From Granulosicoccus antarcticus IMCC3135 (lineage in GTDB: Bacteria; Pseudomonadota; Gammaproteobacteria; Granulosicoccales; Granulosicoccaceae): 64,000 nt of DNA. Both the position numbers and the translations under genes were made by a program. Location: positions 638,001 through 702,000 of the forward strand of contig NZ_CP018632.1 of NCBI RefSeq assembly GCF_002215215.1, given 5' to 3'. Positions 34,448 through 43,178 of this stretch are shown piece after piece (the stretch's first letter is position 1; every line of letters starts with the position of its first letter). The notes under the pieces are model-generated. The model made no database searches, was not told the DNA's origin, and was given only the letters and a program-made list of their open reading frames with translations.

Positions 34448-34458
34448 ACTTGTATCTC

Positions 34459-34470
34459 TAACAAGTGTTA
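34459..34470. promoter_or_regulatory. Candidate LysR binding palindrome
   Basis: TAACA-AG-TGTTA, a 5-bp inverted repeat 12 bases upstream of the LysR start and 84 bases from the SDR start, fits the position and T...A symmetry of LysR sites. Inference only. Confidence 0.35.
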
Positions 34471-34553
34471 TCTGTTTCCAATTGTATCCCTGCGTCACTA
34501 ACATAGCCACTGTAACGACGAAATGTCATGTTCACTCGCAGAAGGTTGTTGTA

Positions 34554-35162
34554 ATGAAAAAAGTTATTGTTATTGGTGCATCAGGAAAAATCGGACAGGC
34601 AGCATTGACGGGACTGGGGCATCATGACGTTGTCACGGCAAGCCGTTCGGGCAATGGCTGCGATTATCAGGTTGATATAAGCGACGAAGCATCCATCAGA
34701 AGCCTGTTCAAAGAAGTAGGTTCTTTTGATGCCGTTGTAAATACAGTGGGTGTATGCGAATACGCCGATTTTGTAGATATGACTGAGCAGCAGTGGATGA
34801 CCACCGTCATGAGCAAGATGATGGGGCAGATAAACCTGGTACGTATCGGCCAGGAATATATTAATGACGGTGGTTCATTTTCCCTCATAAGTGGCATTCT
34901 GAGCTCCAAGCCCATTGCGATGGCTATAGCAGACGCAACCACCAGTGGTGCCATTGATACATTTGTAAAATGTGTTGCTTATGAAATGCCCAGAGGCATT
35001 CGCATCAACGCGATCAATCCCACGGTTATTGATGAAGCCTGGGATGTTTATGGCGAAATGATGGCAGGTTTCCAGTCTGTGCCGGGTGCTTTGGTGGGTA
35101 AGGCGTTTGAAAGATCTGTTGATGGCTTTATTACGGGTGAAGTGATCGTTGTTGATGCTTGA
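34554..35162 (+). CDS. Short-chain dehydrogenase/reductase
   Basis: 202 aa from the ATG at 34554, where the Rossmann motif starts at once (MKKVIVIGASGKIGQAALTG); the frame extends upstream to 34440 without support. NAD(P) site GASGKIG, then NTVGVCEYADF, and SLISGILSSKP around the catalytic Ser. The usual YxxxK Tyr is replaced (IADATTSGAIDTFVK), as in the atypical short SDRs of about 200 aa that use other residues. Substrate unknown; likely regulated by the divergent LysR protein. Confidence 0.85.
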   Translation: MKKVIVIGASGKIGQAALTGLGHHDVVTASRSGNGCDYQVDISDEASIRSLFKEVGSFDAVVNTVGVCEYADFVDMTEQQWMTTVMSKMMGQINLVRIGQEYINDGGSFSLISGILSSKPIAMAIADATTSGAIDTFVKCVAYEMPRGIRINAINPTVIDEAWDVYGEMMAGFQSVPGALVGKAFERSVDGFITGEVIVVDA

Positions 35163-35189
35163 AATTGACTGATAGACAACATTGTCCAG

Positions 35190-35225
35190 GCACAGCTGTC
35201 TGGTGGATCGGCCAGACAGCTGTGC
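35190..35225. terminator. Perfect 14-bp stem hairpin after the SDR gene
   Basis: GCACAGCTGTCTGG (35190-35203), an 8-base loop, then CCAGACAGCTGTGC (35212-35225): all 14 pairs match. It starts 28 bases after the SDR stop. No T-run follows, so it may act as a factor-dependent terminator or an RNA 3'-end stabiliser, or be a protein-binding palindrome. Confidence 0.6.
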
Positions 35226-35365
35226 GTCACTGATTTCAGCGTTAAAGATATGTTGGCATCACTGCCGATTGAAACTCGTTACTCAGTGGCGATTGGCATC
35301 CGTTGCGAGTTGCCGCGTGCAACTTGCAGGGTTAAGCTAGCGTTTTTTCAAGAACAGCACTGCTC

Positions 35366-35995
35366 ATGTCGTTAGCTTTCGGTCGTGACCATCTGGCTAT
35401 TCCAGGTCCCTCTGTCATTCCAGATCGGGTGTTGCGTGCCATGCACCGCAGTGCGCCCAACATCTATGCAGGGCCTTTGGTGGATCTCACCGCGGGTTTG
35501 TTGAGTGATCTGAAAAAGATTGCCCGCTGTGAAGGGCACGCAGTCTTTTATATAGGTAATGGACATGCTGGTTGGGAGGCAAGTCTGTGTAATACGCTGA
35601 GTCGCGGGGACCGGATACTGGCGTTGGTCACCGGTCGTTTTGGTCGAGGCTGGGTGCAAATGGCAAGAGGTCTTGGCATCGAGGTGGAAACGCTTGAGTT
35701 CGCTGAGGCCGAACCTGCTGGTCCGACACGTCTTCAGGCAGCTTTGCAAGCCGATACCAAGCATGCCTTCAAGGCGGTGATCACGGTGCAGACAGATACC
35801 TCCACCTCATCGACTAATGACATTCCAGCCTTGCGTCAGGCCATCGATGCCGCAGGACATCCGGCCCTGTTCATGGTCGATGCCATCGCCTCATTTGCCT
35901 GCGAACCCATGCAGATGCATGACTGGAGTGTGGATGTACTGATCACGGCCAGTCAGAAGGGCATGATGACACCTCCGGGGCTTGCCATCGTCTTC
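35366..35995 (+). pseudogene. Class V aminotransferase, 5' part (split by TnpB element)
   Basis: Residues 1-210 of an alanine-glyoxylate/serine-glyoxylate-type aminotransferase: AIPGPSVIPDRVLRAMHRSA at the start, YIGNGHAGWEASLCNTL at the phosphate site, MVDAIASFACEPM with the PLP-binding Asp, and SQKGMMTPPG with the Schiff-base K198. The frame enters the element at 35996 and ends after 21 unrelated codons. The 3' part resumes in register at 37198. Joined, the gene would encode 404 aa, the normal length for the family. Confidence 0.93.
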
Positions 35996-37197
35996 ATCCC
36001 TTCAATTCCAAGGATACCCCGTCGTTCAGGGCGGGGAGGAATTGGAGTGCTGTATATATAGCCAGTGATTGCTGACCCTTCTGGGTGAATGGGGGCGGAA
36101 CGGTTATACAATCGAGCTGTGAAATCAACATGCATCAAGGTTCTCAAAGTCAGGGTAAAAGATCGCCACGCGCCGCTTTTGCGCAGCATGGCGACTGAAG
36201 TCAATCAGGTATGGAACTACTGCAACGACCTGTCTGATCGTATGATTCGGGAGCGTGGTCGGTGGATGTCCGGATTTGACTTCTCTGCTTACACGGCGGG
36301 TGCCTCGAAGCAGTTCGAGCACATTGGCAGCAGTACGATTCAGGAAATTGCCGAACACTACGCCAGCAAACGCTTCTCGGCAAAGCGTCGCAAGCTGAGG
36401 TGGCGCAAGAGTTTTGGCGATAAACGCTCGTTGGGATGGGTGCCCTTCAAGGCTCGGGCAGCTCACTGGAAGCACGGGCAGGTCTTCTTTGCAGGTTCTC
36501 ACTTCAAGGTATGGGACAGCTTCGGTCTTGCCAATTACAAGTTCAGGGCAGGTTGTTTCACTGAGGATGCTCGCGGTCGATGGTATTTTTGCATCTGTGT
36601 CTCGGTTGATCGCACGTGTCCCAAGGGGCAAGATAGTATTGGTATCGATCTTGGTCTGAAAACCGTTGCCACCTGCAGCGATGGCACCGTGCTGGAGGGA
36701 CGTTGGTATCGCCACCTGGAGGGCAAGCTTGCCAAGGCCCAACGGGCAAGACGCAAGCGGCGCACCCGGGCGATTCACGCAAAAATCAGGAATCGCAGAG
36801 CAGATGCCCTGCATAAATTCAGCCGCCATCTGGTCAATCGATGCGGCGAGATCTACGTGGGAGATGTCAGTAGCTCGAAGCTGACAAAAACCACGATGGC
36901 CAAGTCTGTGCTTGACGCAAGCTGGGCCAGCTTCAAGACAATGCTCGACTACAAGAGCCAGCAGGCCGGTATTGTCTACCGAGAAATCAATGAAGCCTAT
37001 ACCACGCGAGCGTGCTCCGAATGCGGAGGCCTGTGCGGGCCGCAGGGAATAAGAGCTCTTTCGGTAAGAGACTGGCAATGTGTTGAATGTGGTGTTCAGC
37101 ATGATCGTGACGTTAACGCGGCTCGAAATATTCTCCGTCTCGGCGCAGGACATTGCGCTCCTTAGTGGGAATCCTCTTTCTTCAGGGAGAGGAGGAT
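35996..37197 (+). mobile_element. TnpB-only IS200/IS605-type element, 1202 bp
   Basis: The borders are set by rejoining the aminotransferase: codon 210 (TTC) ends at 35995 and the frame resumes at GTC 37198 with no gain or loss, giving IVF-VNGEKVW. No target duplication, as expected of IS605-type transposition. Each end has a hairpin: CCCCGTC/GGCGGGG (36017-36036) on the left and CCTCTTTC/GGGAGAGG (37173-37192, TTCA loop) on the right. It carries tnpB only; movement would need a TnpA Y1 transposase supplied from elsewhere. Confidence 0.9.
36089..37165 (+). CDS. tnpB: TnpB (RNA-guided nuclease family), RuvC-II Glu not in the usual place
   Basis: 358 aa. The N-terminal OrfB_IS605 part includes VWNYCNDLSDRMIRERGRW. 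RuvC-I D187 lies in SIGIDLGLKTVATCSDG and RuvC-III D341 in HDRDVNAARNI. Zinc-ribbon cysteines are C309, C312, C331 and C334. The canonical RuvC-II Glu (as in VxEDL) is Gly258 in EIYVGDVSSSKL. E302 in NEAYTT may serve instead, a known rearranged arrangement in some TnpB branches. TnpB uses an RNA from the element's right end to cut DNA and favour retention of the element. GTG at 36119 is an alternative start that fits the family better. Confidence 0.92.
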   Translation: MGAERLYNRAVKSTCIKVLKVRVKDRHAPLLRSMATEVNQVWNYCNDLSDRMIRERGRWMSGFDFSAYTAGASKQFEHIGSSTIQEIAEHYASKRFSAKRRKLRWRKSFGDKRSLGWVPFKARAAHWKHGQVFFAGSHFKVWDSFGLANYKFRAGCFTEDARGRWYFCICVSVDRTCPKGQDSIGIDLGLKTVATCSDGTVLEGRWYRHLEGKLAKAQRARRKRRTRAIHAKIRNRRADALHKFSRHLVNRCGEIYVGDVSSSKLTKTTMAKSVLDASWASFKTMLDYKSQQAGIVYREINEAYTTRACSECGGLCGPQGIRALSVRDWQCVECGVQHDRDVNAARNILRLGAGHCAP

Positions 37198-37782
37198 GTC
37201 AACGGTGAGAAGGTCTGGCCACTGCATGATTCGGCGCAGCTGAACACACCCTATTGGGATTGGAAGCCAAGGGCCAATCCATCCGTGTTCCCCGATCACT
37301 TTGGTGGCACACCGCCAACGCACCATTTGTTCGGTTTGCGCGAAGCGGTAGATATGTTGCTTGAAGAGGACATGGAGCATGTGTGGCTACGGCATCGCAT
37401 TCTGGCCACCTGTGTCTGGAAGGCGGTTGATGCCTGGGGTGCCGGTGGTCAGATGCGCTGTCATATTCCCACGCCCGCGTATCGTTCCACCGCGGTTACC
37501 GCCATCGATACGGGAGCAGGTGATGCCTTGCGACTGCGTAACTGGTGCGAAAGCAAGATGGGCGTGATTCTGGGGGTCGGGCTAAAACCGACGCCCAGCG
37601 CGACGCTGGTAGACAACGGCTTTCGCATAGGCCATATGGGTCATCTGAGCCCCGCCATGTTGTTTGGTACGCTTGGCTGTATCGATGCGGGGCTCAAAGC
37701 CCTCGATATAGCGCATGGTTCTGGCGCTCTGGAGGCTGCCAGCGCATGGATTGCCAGCGCCTCTGTACCTGATCAGTGCTAA
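37198..37782 (+). pseudogene. Class V aminotransferase, 3' part
   Basis: Continues the gene from 35995 in register: VNGEKVWPLHDSAQLNTPYW, then GGTPPTHHLFGLREAVDMLL (the family's APTHHLYGL-like loop), and the C-terminal small domain ending GHMGHLSPAMLFGTLGCIDA. A frame from 37153 includes 15 codons of element DNA. Both halves are otherwise undamaged, so the insertion looks recent. The enzyme would have used PLP to transaminate glyoxylate or a similar acceptor. Confidence 0.92.
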
Positions 37783-38004
37783 ATCTGTCATCGTACGTTA
37801 TGTAATTGCACGGCACGTGCACTGCAGTAGCCTGCGGGCAAGGTGAATTTACTCAAGCTAAACAATGGCTTGAAACACGATATTCCCTTGTAGTTCGACA
37901 ATATGGCTCTACATATGAGCTGGTGGATTCGACATGTTTTGCGGCGCACGCCGAGTACACGGTCAGAATTTGATTCAATAGCAGAAATATAAGAGAAAAC
38001 CGAG

Positions 38005-38652
38005 ATGAAACGTATACTGACCGTTAGAAATATCCTGATTGCGATCCCCCTGCTTGTTCTGCTGGTAGGCCTTCACTATGCGCTGCCACAGGTTGATGTT
38101 GTACGGGCTGTTGGTGTCGAGGTGAAGCGCGTCGATGTCAAGGAATCCGATGCCAGCCAAGGCCGTACGCGCGACGTCTATCAACTCCAGACGGAAACGC
38201 CGGATGGGACCCCGAAGGTTTATCGTAATGAGGACAATTTCCTCTACGGCAAGTTTGATTCTGCCGACCTGCAGACACAAATTCAATCATTTGCCGCTGA
38301 CAAGCAGCTCGTTGCACTGCGCCATTACGGCTGGCGGTTGAAGTTGTTTTCCACCTTCCCGAACGCGATCAAAGTCTGGCCTGTGGAAGAAGGATACCGA
38401 CATATTCCGGTCTTCAATATCGTCGTTCTGGCAGGTATTGGTTTCCTCATTTTCTTGGTGTACCGACGGGTTAACAGTGCTGTTGACAAATCACGTCAAG
38501 CCATCGAGTCAGCACGTGCCGAGCGTGCAGAAAAAGAAGCTGTAGCAGCACGTGAAGCCCAAGAGGCGGCATCACTCAGTCGTGAGGCTGAACGCAAAAA
38601 GGACAGTGATGTTGATGCATTCCTGAATTCGGACGGTAACAACAAAGATTGA
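38005..38652 (+). CDS. DUF1523 membrane protein at the head of the Ter cluster
   Basis: 215 aa. Helix 1 at about 9-27 (ILIAIPLLVLLVGLHYALP), then the DUF1523 core: QVDVVRAVGVEVKRVDVKES, RDVYQLQTETPDGTPKVYRN, ALRHYGWRLKLFSTFPNAIK. A second helix (about 135-152) is followed by a charged coiled-coil tail rich in Ala, Glu and Arg. The stop overlaps the PRTase start (TTGA), so it is translationally coupled to the Ter biosynthetic block. Function unknown. Confidence 0.85.
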   Translation: MKRILTVRNILIAIPLLVLLVGLHYALPQVDVVRAVGVEVKRVDVKESDASQGRTRDVYQLQTETPDGTPKVYRNEDNFLYGKFDSADLQTQIQSFAADKQLVALRHYGWRLKLFSTFPNAIKVWPVEEGYRHIPVFNIVVLAGIGFLIFLVYRRVNSAVDKSRQAIESARAERAEKEAVAAREAQEAASLSREAERKKDSDVDAFLNSDGNNKD

Positions 38653-39908
38653 ACCCGCTAAATGATGCGGCTGCAAGTGTGACTGCAAGTGTGGCTGCAG
38701 GCGCAGTCAAGACGCCTCGCCGCCATGAGCTGGAAGCTGGTGTTCTGAGCCTTGTGACATCTCAGTCCGAGGCTCAGGATATTTTCAAAATTGCTGAGCG
38801 CATCAATCCCAAGCGCGCATTTCTATTTGTTTCCACCCTGCTTGGAAGGCACATTCCGGTTGATCCGGTAGAGCACCGGGCCGCTCTGCAGACACTTGCA
38901 GACGGTGTCCAGACACATCTTCTGGATGGCCCGGTCTTCGTTATGGGTTTTGCAGAAACTGCTGTGGGTATCGGAGCGGGTGTCTTTGATTGCCTCAGGA
39001 TGGGAAATCCTGCGCGTAATATCGGCTACCTGACGACAACACGCTTTCCTGCACGGGGTGCGAGTGAATGGTTCTCGATTGAGGAAGGCCATTCGCATGC
39101 GGTGGACCACACCATTCTTGAGCCAGGTCCAGGAGTTGTACAACAGGGAGCTGACGCCACTTTGGTACTCGTCGATGACGAGACTACAACCGGCAAGACG
39201 TTCTCGGAATTGGCGGCAGGTCTGTGTGCGCAATCACAGCAGTTCGGGCGGGTAGTGCTGGTCACGCTCACGGATTGGTCCGATGACCAGGCACAGACGG
39301 CTGTCGAGGGTATTTTCAAGGGTGCTGATGTTTGCAGTGTGACCTTGCAAAAGGGATCCTGGAGCTGGACGCCGAAAGAGAACTGGACGCCGTCGGCCCT
39401 TCCAGGTGGCTGCAAAGCGCACCGTTCGCCCTGGATACCTGACGCTGATCAGACATTTGCAGCGCCTCGTCTGGGTCTGGCCTCTTCAGCAGCAAGACAG
39501 TCCGGTGAGGACATCCTGAGCGATCTGCAGCGTAGTGGTCTGCGCTCTACCGGCGCTGGAGATAAAGTGTTGGTGGTGGGCGCCGGCGAACATGTCTGGC
39601 AGCCGATGCTGGCAGCAGAAGCTCTGTGCGAGCGTGGTATTCACGCGCGTTTCATTACAACAACACGCTCGCCGATTCTTCAGGGCGACACTATTCGTCA
39701 AAAAGTGTCTTTCCCGGATCACTACGGCCAGGGCTTCTGGATGTATATGCATAACGTCACCCCCTCCGATTGGGATCGTATTCTGTTTTTTACCGAAACC
39801 GGTGTGGATGGATTACCCGCAGAGCTGATTGACTGGCTGGGTCAGGTCGATGTCATTGACGGATCGGGTGCCGTTACCGTTCTCAAGAGTGCTGTGGGAG
39901 CTGCATGA
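38649..39908 (+). CDS. Ter-associated phosphoribosyltransferase with TRSP domain
   Basis: 419 aa starting at TTG 38649, which overlaps the previous stop; no in-frame ATG lies nearby. The PRTase core shows the PRPP loop TLVLVDDETTTGKTFSEL (about 171-187) and PVFVMGFAETAVGIGAGVF. A C-terminal TRSP domain (about 295-415; KVLVVGAGEHVWQPMLAAE, RFITTTRSPILQG) is typical of Ter-linked PRTases. It should transfer a ribose-5-phosphate unit to a base-like molecule. The next gene's ATGA overlaps its stop. Confidence 0.88.
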   Translation: MNPLNDAAASVTASVAAGAVKTPRRHELEAGVLSLVTSQSEAQDIFKIAERINPKRAFLFVSTLLGRHIPVDPVEHRAALQTLADGVQTHLLDGPVFVMGFAETAVGIGAGVFDCLRMGNPARNIGYLTTTRFPARGASEWFSIEEGHSHAVDHTILEPGPGVVQQGADATLVLVDDETTTGKTFSELAAGLCAQSQQFGRVVLVTLTDWSDDQAQTAVEGIFKGADVCSVTLQKGSWSWTPKENWTPSALPGGCKAHRSPWIPDADQTFAAPRLGLASSAARQSGEDILSDLQRSGLRSTGAGDKVLVVGAGEHVWQPMLAAEALCERGIHARFITTTRSPILQGDTIRQKVSFPDHYGQGFWMYMHNVTPSDWDRILFFTETGVDGLPAELIDWLGQVDVIDGSGAVTVLKSAVGAA

Positions 39909-40645
39909 TGCGTCCGATTATCTTCAGTGACCTTGACGATACGATCTTTCAGACTGCGCGCAAGATGCCCGATGGCGAGTTGGAGCACGCAACGCTGGCC
40001 TCTGAAGCCTTGAACGGTAGTCACTCGTATATGTCGCCTCCGCAGTCCCTGATGATGGATTGGTTGCTGGGATCGACCCGCTTCATTCCGGTGACAGCCC
40101 GTTCGACAGAGGCACTTGAGCGTTGCAAGCTGCCCTTCGATGATTATCAGGTCTGCAGTAACGGTGCCGTCATACTCATGCCCGATGGCACTCGGGATCT
40201 GGAATGGTTCGAGACCACGAAGGGTCATGCGGATGCCGCCGCAGAGTCTTTGAACGCGCTTCTTTCTTTCGTGCAGAATCAGACAGTGCCTGATCGTTTC
40301 AGATGCTGGATTGTCGAGGAGTTTGGCACGGGGTTCTATTTTTGCGTCAAATCGAATGAAGGTGCGGACAGGCTTGATGAGGTTGAAGAGGGCCTTGGCG
40401 ATATTGCAGGTATCCAGTTTGTTCGTCATCGAAATGACAACAACCTTTCGTTTACACCCGCGGCGATCTCGAAGCGTCATGCCGTCGAATATCTGGCGGC
40501 CAAATTGCTTGATGAGGCACGGGTGCCGGTTTTTGGAATGGGCGACAGCCTGACGGATTTACCTTTCATGGCGACATGCGACATGTTGGTCATACCCAGA
40601 AACTCACAGATCGATCGAAAAATTCTGCACTCTGAGCGCTTTTGA
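39905..40645 (+). CDS. HAD-superfamily phosphatase (Cof-like) of the Ter cluster
   Basis: 246 aa. HAD motif I is FSDLDDTIFQT (D9 nucleophile, D11 acid). Motif II corresponds to FIPVTARSTEAL, and motif IV is PVFGMGDSLTDLPFMATC. A cap domain between them (about 60-180) fits the C2/Cof type. It probably dephosphorylates a sugar-phosphate or nucleotide-like intermediate made by the flanking PRTases. Overlaps both neighbours by 4 bases. Confidence 0.88.
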   Translation: MMRPIIFSDLDDTIFQTARKMPDGELEHATLASEALNGSHSYMSPPQSLMMDWLLGSTRFIPVTARSTEALERCKLPFDDYQVCSNGAVILMPDGTRDLEWFETTKGHADAAAESLNALLSFVQNQTVPDRFRCWIVEEFGTGFYFCVKSNEGADRLDEVEEGLGDIAGIQFVRHRNDNNLSFTPAAISKRHAVEYLAAKLLDEARVPVFGMGDSLTDLPFMATCDMLVIPRNSQIDRKILHSERF

Positions 40646-41748
40646 TGTCCCCAGCACTTTCGACCACCATTGCCGGATCCTACAAACCGGAGGATGTTAC
40701 ATTTTTACTCAAGCCGGTGCAGATTGTCCCGACTGACATCGAGACCAAAGAGCGGCTGATTCAAAGCGGCACTGCGCATTATTCCGAGATGATTTCAGAG
40801 GAGCGCAGGCCAGACGAGCGCTATCTGAAAATCTTTGAACAGGCTCGCAGCAAAGGCCAGGATCGCATCGCACGAGAGATTTCCGGTCTTGCCCGGCGCA
40901 TTGCTGAGCGTGTGGCTGAAGGTTCGCTTGATCGGCAGATCACCTTGTGCTCGCTGGTCCGAGCCGGCGTGCCTTATGGGGTTTTGTTGCAGCGTGAGTT
41001 GTCAGCCATCGGTGTTGACACCCTGCATTACGGTATATCGATCATCCGTGATCGAGGGCTTGATCGTAATGCGGTGGAATTCATTCTGGGCAAGCGACCC
41101 GTGGGTGGGGTTGTCTTTGTTGACGGGTGGACTGGCAAGGGGGCGATTTCAACGGAGCTGGATAAATCCTGGTTAGAGATAACGGGCAGGCAAGCTGCGG
41201 AGCTAGTCGTTCTGGCAGACCCTGGTGGGTTTGCAACCCTGTCTGGTTCGCACGAGGACTGGTTGATTCCATCTGGCATTCTGGGGGCTAACGTTTCGGG
41301 TCTGATCAGCCGCTCTATCCTGAATGCAGATGTTATCGGTCCTGATGATTTTCACGGATCGGTGTCGGTGGATCATCTGGCTGATATCGATGTGTCGCTG
41401 GACTTTGTCGATCGCATAACGCAGCTAATGCCTGAGTACAGGGAAGCGGCTGAACCGCTGGCAGCATCGCAAGACAGGGCCGCGCTGCGCGCCCGGGCGC
41501 TTGCTTCGGTGCGTGCCATTGCACAGCTTTACAAGGTTGATAATCTTAATCGAATCAAGCCGGGTATTGCCGAGGCAACGCGGGCTGTCTTGCGTCGAAA
41601 ACCTCAAAAGGCATTCGTACGCTCGTTTGATGACCCTGATCTTGAAGCCTTGATCCATCTATGTCGCACGGACGGTGTCGATCTGGTAGAAGATGCAGCA
41701 TTGACCGGACCCTATCGGGCTATTACGTTGATCGAGAAGCTAGCCTGA
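40642..41748 (+). CDS. StiP-family protein (PRTase_1 with C-terminal PELOTA-like domain)
   Basis: 368 aa. The N-terminal part (SYKPEDVTFLLKPVQIVPTD, then HYSEMISEERRPDERYLKIF) and the PRTase-like loop GGVVFVDGWTGKGAIS (about 154-170) match the family annotated as StiP cysteine protease. I read it as a PRPP-binding-type fold with GWTGKG. The last 80 residues (LRRKPQKAFVRSFDDPDLEA, LCRTDGVDLVEDAALTGPYR) resemble a PELOTA RNA-binding domain. The stop overlaps the lyase start (TGATG). Confidence 0.85.
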   Translation: MMSPALSTTIAGSYKPEDVTFLLKPVQIVPTDIETKERLIQSGTAHYSEMISEERRPDERYLKIFEQARSKGQDRIAREISGLARRIAERVAEGSLDRQITLCSLVRAGVPYGVLLQRELSAIGVDTLHYGISIIRDRGLDRNAVEFILGKRPVGGVVFVDGWTGKGAISTELDKSWLEITGRQAAELVVLADPGGFATLSGSHEDWLIPSGILGANVSGLISRSILNADVIGPDDFHGSVSVDHLADIDVSLDFVDRITQLMPEYREAAEPLAASQDRAALRARALASVRAIAQLYKVDNLNRIKPGIAEATRAVLRRKPQKAFVRSFDDPDLEALIHLCRTDGVDLVEDAALTGPYRAITLIEKLA

Positions 41749-42665
41749 TGCAATTTGATTTTTCATCGTATGCACTGGGTGCTACGCTTTATATGCCCAT
41801 TGTGCATCATCGCGTGCCTGCCTATTTGCGCGGCGAGCTTGAATTTCCCTCAACCTCCGTTGTACTTTGCCTCGAAGATGCGTTGGCAGAGAACGATGTG
41901 GCGCGCGGCATCGTGACGCTGAAGAATCTTTTGCGCACTTGCCCAATCAATTCGAAAACCCGCGTGTTCGTGCGTCCGCGCTCTCTGGAAATGGGATTGC
42001 AGCTTGCCGAATTCAGCGGGATCGACAAGATCGAAGGCTTTGTAGCGCCGAAGATCGTGCCTGAGACCGCAGCAGCCTGGATGGATCTGGCACAGTCAGC
42101 CAATCTTCGGATCATGCCGACAGTGGAGAGCTCAGAGTTTTTCGATCCGGGTCGTATAACGGCTCTGAGAGAGGCGCTGGATAATTATGACAAGCGCCTG
42201 ATCGCTGCCATCAGGTTGGGTGGGAATGATTTGCTGGCAGCTATGGCTTTGCGCCGCCAATCTGGCATCACCTCATGGGAAGGCCCGCTGGCGTGGGTGT
42301 TGGCGATGGCCTCTTCCATGCTGATTTCGGCGGGATACCCGGTTGCGGCACCCGTGTTCGACATCATCGAGGACATTGAGACGTTAAAACGGGAGGTTGC
42401 TCAGGATGTGGCGGCCGGATTCATTTCTAAAACCGCGATCCATCCGGCGCAGATCCCCCACATTCACGATGCCTTTCGAGTTTCTGGCAAAGACATACAT
42501 CAGGCACAAGCGATTCTGCAGGAAGGGGCTGGTGCGGTCTTTCAGATCGGCGGAATAATGTGTGAGCCTTCTACGCACAGGGCATGGGCAGAAAGAGTGC
42601 TTGCCAGATACGAGGTCTTTGGCATGCAGGAAATCGCAGGACGGCGCCTGAGTCTGGAAGGCTGA
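41748..42665 (+). CDS. HpcH/HpaI aldolase-citrate lyase (CitE)-like protein of the Ter cluster
   Basis: 305 aa from ATG 41748, which shares its first base with the previous stop; the frame extends upstream only inside the StiP gene. TIM barrel features: LGATLYMPIVHHRVPAYLRG, VVLCLEDALAEND with acidic metal ligands, RVFVRPRS with the substrate Arg, IMPTVESSEFFDPGRI with a Glu, and AIRLGGNDLLAAM. It probably makes or breaks a C-C bond in the small molecule built by this block. Last gene of the four-gene biosynthetic block. Confidence 0.87.
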   Translation: MQFDFSSYALGATLYMPIVHHRVPAYLRGELEFPSTSVVLCLEDALAENDVARGIVTLKNLLRTCPINSKTRVFVRPRSLEMGLQLAEFSGIDKIEGFVAPKIVPETAAAWMDLAQSANLRIMPTVESSEFFDPGRITALREALDNYDKRLIAAIRLGGNDLLAAMALRRQSGITSWEGPLAWVLAMASSMLISAGYPVAAPVFDIIEDIETLKREVAQDVAAGFISKTAIHPAQIPHIHDAFRVSGKDIHQAQAILQEGAGAVFQIGGIMCEPSTHRAWAERVLARYEVFGMQEIAGRRLSLEG

Positions 42666-43178
42666 ATAAGCAAGCTGTGTCAGTGATGAATGCTTCAGGT
42701 CAGACTCGGAACGAGTAATAAGATGATGCTCAGACTCTCTGAGATGCCTCTTGTCGCTGACACTACTGTGTTGTTCCTCGCATTTTCTATATTGTAATCT
42801 ATGCTGGCAAGTGTCTTTCTGCAGCTGGTATTCGTCTTGTTGCGGGTGGTGTCAAGTGCGTAGCGCGTCAGCAGTGCGGCTGCAAATCCCTGGTTTTCAC
42901 AGAGCTATTGCATCGAAAAAAATCTGATTTGTGCCTGACAACCGCATTGATCAGCCAGTTACCAGGGGAATGCCACGAGAGATGGAGCGACTGGCGAGTG
43001 TGCGGCCTGCAAGCTTTAATGAAGCTTTTGAAAAATATAGAGAAATGCTGGCCGATCTTCCGGGCTGTGTTGCAGCGCGGGTAAACATACTGAGCGGATA
43101 TTTCGCCTCTTGTCATCTTGTTTTACGGATACATGCTAACTACCTTGCACTGTCACCTTTCACTATTTGGAGAAAAGA
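42666..43178. other. 513-base gap between Ter biosynthetic and TerD blocks
   Basis: No supported gene; an 83-codon frame (42931-43182) lacks a ribosome site. TTGTTC (42771-42776), 16 bases, TGTAAT (42793-42798) is a plausible promoter for the TerD block, though about 380 bases from it. The length suggests separate control of the two blocks. Confidence 0.4.

Noticed and set aside
36125-37153. 342-codon minus-strand open frame
   Set aside because: Fully antisense to tnpB, which has clear catalytic motifs.
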